NCBI GenBank assembly: GCA_007844125.1
Contig: CM017569.1
Coordinates: forward strand, 8,770,995 to 8,834,994
Direction of reading: 5' to 3'
DNA: 64,000 nt
From: Sinonovacula constricta
Taxonomy: Eukaryota; Mollusca; Bivalvia; Cardiida; Solecurtidae
Below the pieces are notes generated by a model that saw only the letters and a program-made list of their open reading frames with translations, made no database searches and was not told the origin of the DNA. Both the position numbers and the translations under genes were made by a program. Of the stretch, positions 62,885 through 64,000 are shown piece by piece (the stretch's first letter is position 1; each line of letters starts with the position of its first letter).

Positions 62885-63444
62885 CAGTCAAACCTGACCA
62901 TGCGACCACCCCTTACTGGTGACCACCTGCTGTATGCGACCACTTTAAAGCCTGATGATCATATTTTTTCTGTAATTGTAATGTAATAAGTGCCCACCTA
63001 TGATATGCGTCCAGCGACCACACATAAACATGTCAAACCTGCTTTAATTATCCCCTAATAGGCGACTGCGTTTTTCCACTCGCGCATTAGTTTTGACCAC
63101 ACAATAAGCAATTAATTGACAAGTTTGCCCTTCTTTGCTATTCACTGCAATTGGGCGTGTCAAACTGGGAAATTATATAATGTCACTGGGTCGATGTACA
63201 CATCAAGCCCCCGCTCGATTCACACCTAATCGAATGTGCCCTATTACCGCTCATATTGACACTTATTGATCAAGTTCTGACTTCAGTTTCTTTAAAAGTA
63301 AATCAAAGTTATGTTTGTATTAATAACGATAAATTGATTTGCTAAAAACTTAAAACATACAATTATAAAGCGCAAACTGCAATTGGATTAGGTAATATAA
63401 TGGAATATCTGGAACAGGTGTTCTTCATTGCATTATGCATCAAC

Positions 63445-63663
63445 ATGTCTAAACGAATGTGCCTTACACTAGAAGATCATGTCCAAGTTGTCAAACTTTT
63501 GGACAATGGGAAAACTTGTCGAGCTGTTGCATCTGAGCTTGGTGTCGAAAAAACGCAGATTCAGAACATTGCAAAATGAAAATGTGAAAAAATGGATGAA
63601 TATGAACATGAACTCCAGGAGGAATATACACAATTCAATCTGCACATACATAATATTTGATCA
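63445..63663 (+). pseudogene. CENP-B-N (Tigger transposase) fragment with premature stop
   Basis: From ATG 63445 the frame reads MSKRMCLTLEDHVQVVKLLD, then NGKTCRAVASELGVEKTQIQ, ending NIAK at a TGA (63577-63579). This is the helix-turn-helix CENP-B N-terminal domain used by pogo/Tigger transposases to bind their termini. Past the TGA the same frame continues KCEKMDEYEHELQEEY to another stop, and typical family members read through this position, so the TGA looks like an inactivating mutation. No HTH-CENPB second domain or DDE residues remain. Confidence 0.75.
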
Positions 63664-63737
63664 ACATATTTATGTGCTGATTTATTTATTTTTATAGACA
63701 TTACTTGACCTTTACATGCCTAACTGTTCTGTTATGC

Positions 63738-63812
63738 TTATAAAATATATTGATCGGCGCCATATGACCTATCAAGTGTCGGTGTGCCGTAAAACCCCAA
63801 AACAAAATATAT
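63738..63812 (+). repeat. SINE-tail-like segment inside the Tigger-like element
   Basis: GGCGCCATATGACC followed by GTGTGCCGTAAAACCCCAAA resembles the conserved 3' domain and A-rich tail of SINEs common in molluscs. AAAATATATTGAT flanks it on both sides (near 63745 and 63805), consistent with a target-site duplication. No tRNA head is present, so it would be a 5'-truncated insertion. Confidence 0.45.
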
Positions 63813-64000
63813 TGATGTTATTGCTTTTGCTACTTTTTGCTTATACACCACAATTTTTAAATTTCAAGTGTGGTTTTCAGAAAAATTAACCATGCTGCAT
63901 TAAGAGACCACCTGTCTTAAGAGACCACTTTTGCCCTGTCCTGAGGATGGTCTTTTAATACAGGTTTGACTGTATTTTGAGTTATATTTCCATATAAAAA

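Larger units (their letters stand above)
62885..63972 (+). mobile_element. Tigger/pogo-like DNA transposon remnant
   Basis: This 1,088-bp element has perfect 12-bp terminal inverted repeats: CAGTCAAACCTG at 62885 and CAGGTTTGACTG ending at 63972. It is flanked on both sides by TA, the target duplication of the Tc1/mariner-pogo superfamily. Subterminal GCGACCAC/GACCACCTG blocks repeat near both ends. Inside is a CENP-B-type N-terminal DNA-binding segment (63445-63579) cut off by a stop. The element is much shorter than a complete Tigger and lacks a recognisable DDE catalytic region, so it is a deleted, non-autonomous copy. Confidence 0.88.

Overview
This is AT-rich nuclear DNA from an animal, most likely a bivalve mollusc. 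The evidence is spliceosomal exons with GT-AG junctions, long introns, tRNA-derived SINEs, a pogo/Tigger-like transposon remnant, and a roughly 950-bp dispersed element framed by AGCTCACCTGAGC, a type I know from bivalve genomes. The species cannot be fixed from the sequence.

Two divergent genes account for the recognisable coding DNA. On the minus strand, 8556-9326 is the first coding exon of a CPEB2/3/4-type (Orb2-like) cytoplasmic polyadenylation-element-binding protein; its RNA-binding exons lie beyond position 1. On the plus strand is MARCHF5 (MITOL), a mitochondrial outer-membrane RING-CH ubiquitin ligase. Its exons are a candidate exon 1 at 9754-9857, then 19900-20105, 27551-27681, 59484-59670 and 62347-62510; the last coding exon lies past 64000. 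Splice phases agree at every junction. The recovered exons 2-5 plus an expected last exon of about 38 codons match the known 278-residue family length apart from the N-terminus. The two ATGs are 428 bp apart and face away from each other, so the interval between them is a probable bidirectional promoter.

The rest is intron, and about 27 kb of it (over 40% of the window) is tandem minisatellite. Intron 1 ends in a 5.5-kb array of 32/33/36-bp units (14370-19890) that runs into the exon 2 splice acceptor. Intron 2 carries a 7-kb array of 49-bp units (20400-27420). Intron 3 (31.8 kb) carries a 41-bp array (34600-35930), a 13.3-kb array of 50-bp dimers of 25-bp half-units (36840-50160), a 25-bp array (52565-52980) and a degenerate AT-rich array (54040-54500). 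Several arrays contain long internal duplications.

The most interesting observation is that the intron 1 array unit aligns with the authentic MARCHF5 exon 2 3' splice site. The repeat's CTCCAG matches the TTTCAG of the acceptor, so the array looks like a tandem amplification of a splice acceptor, with well over a hundred potential decoy sites. I found no prokaryotic-type operon, CRISPR, integron or similar system. The long open frames in the arrays come from unit lengths divisible by three, not from genes.
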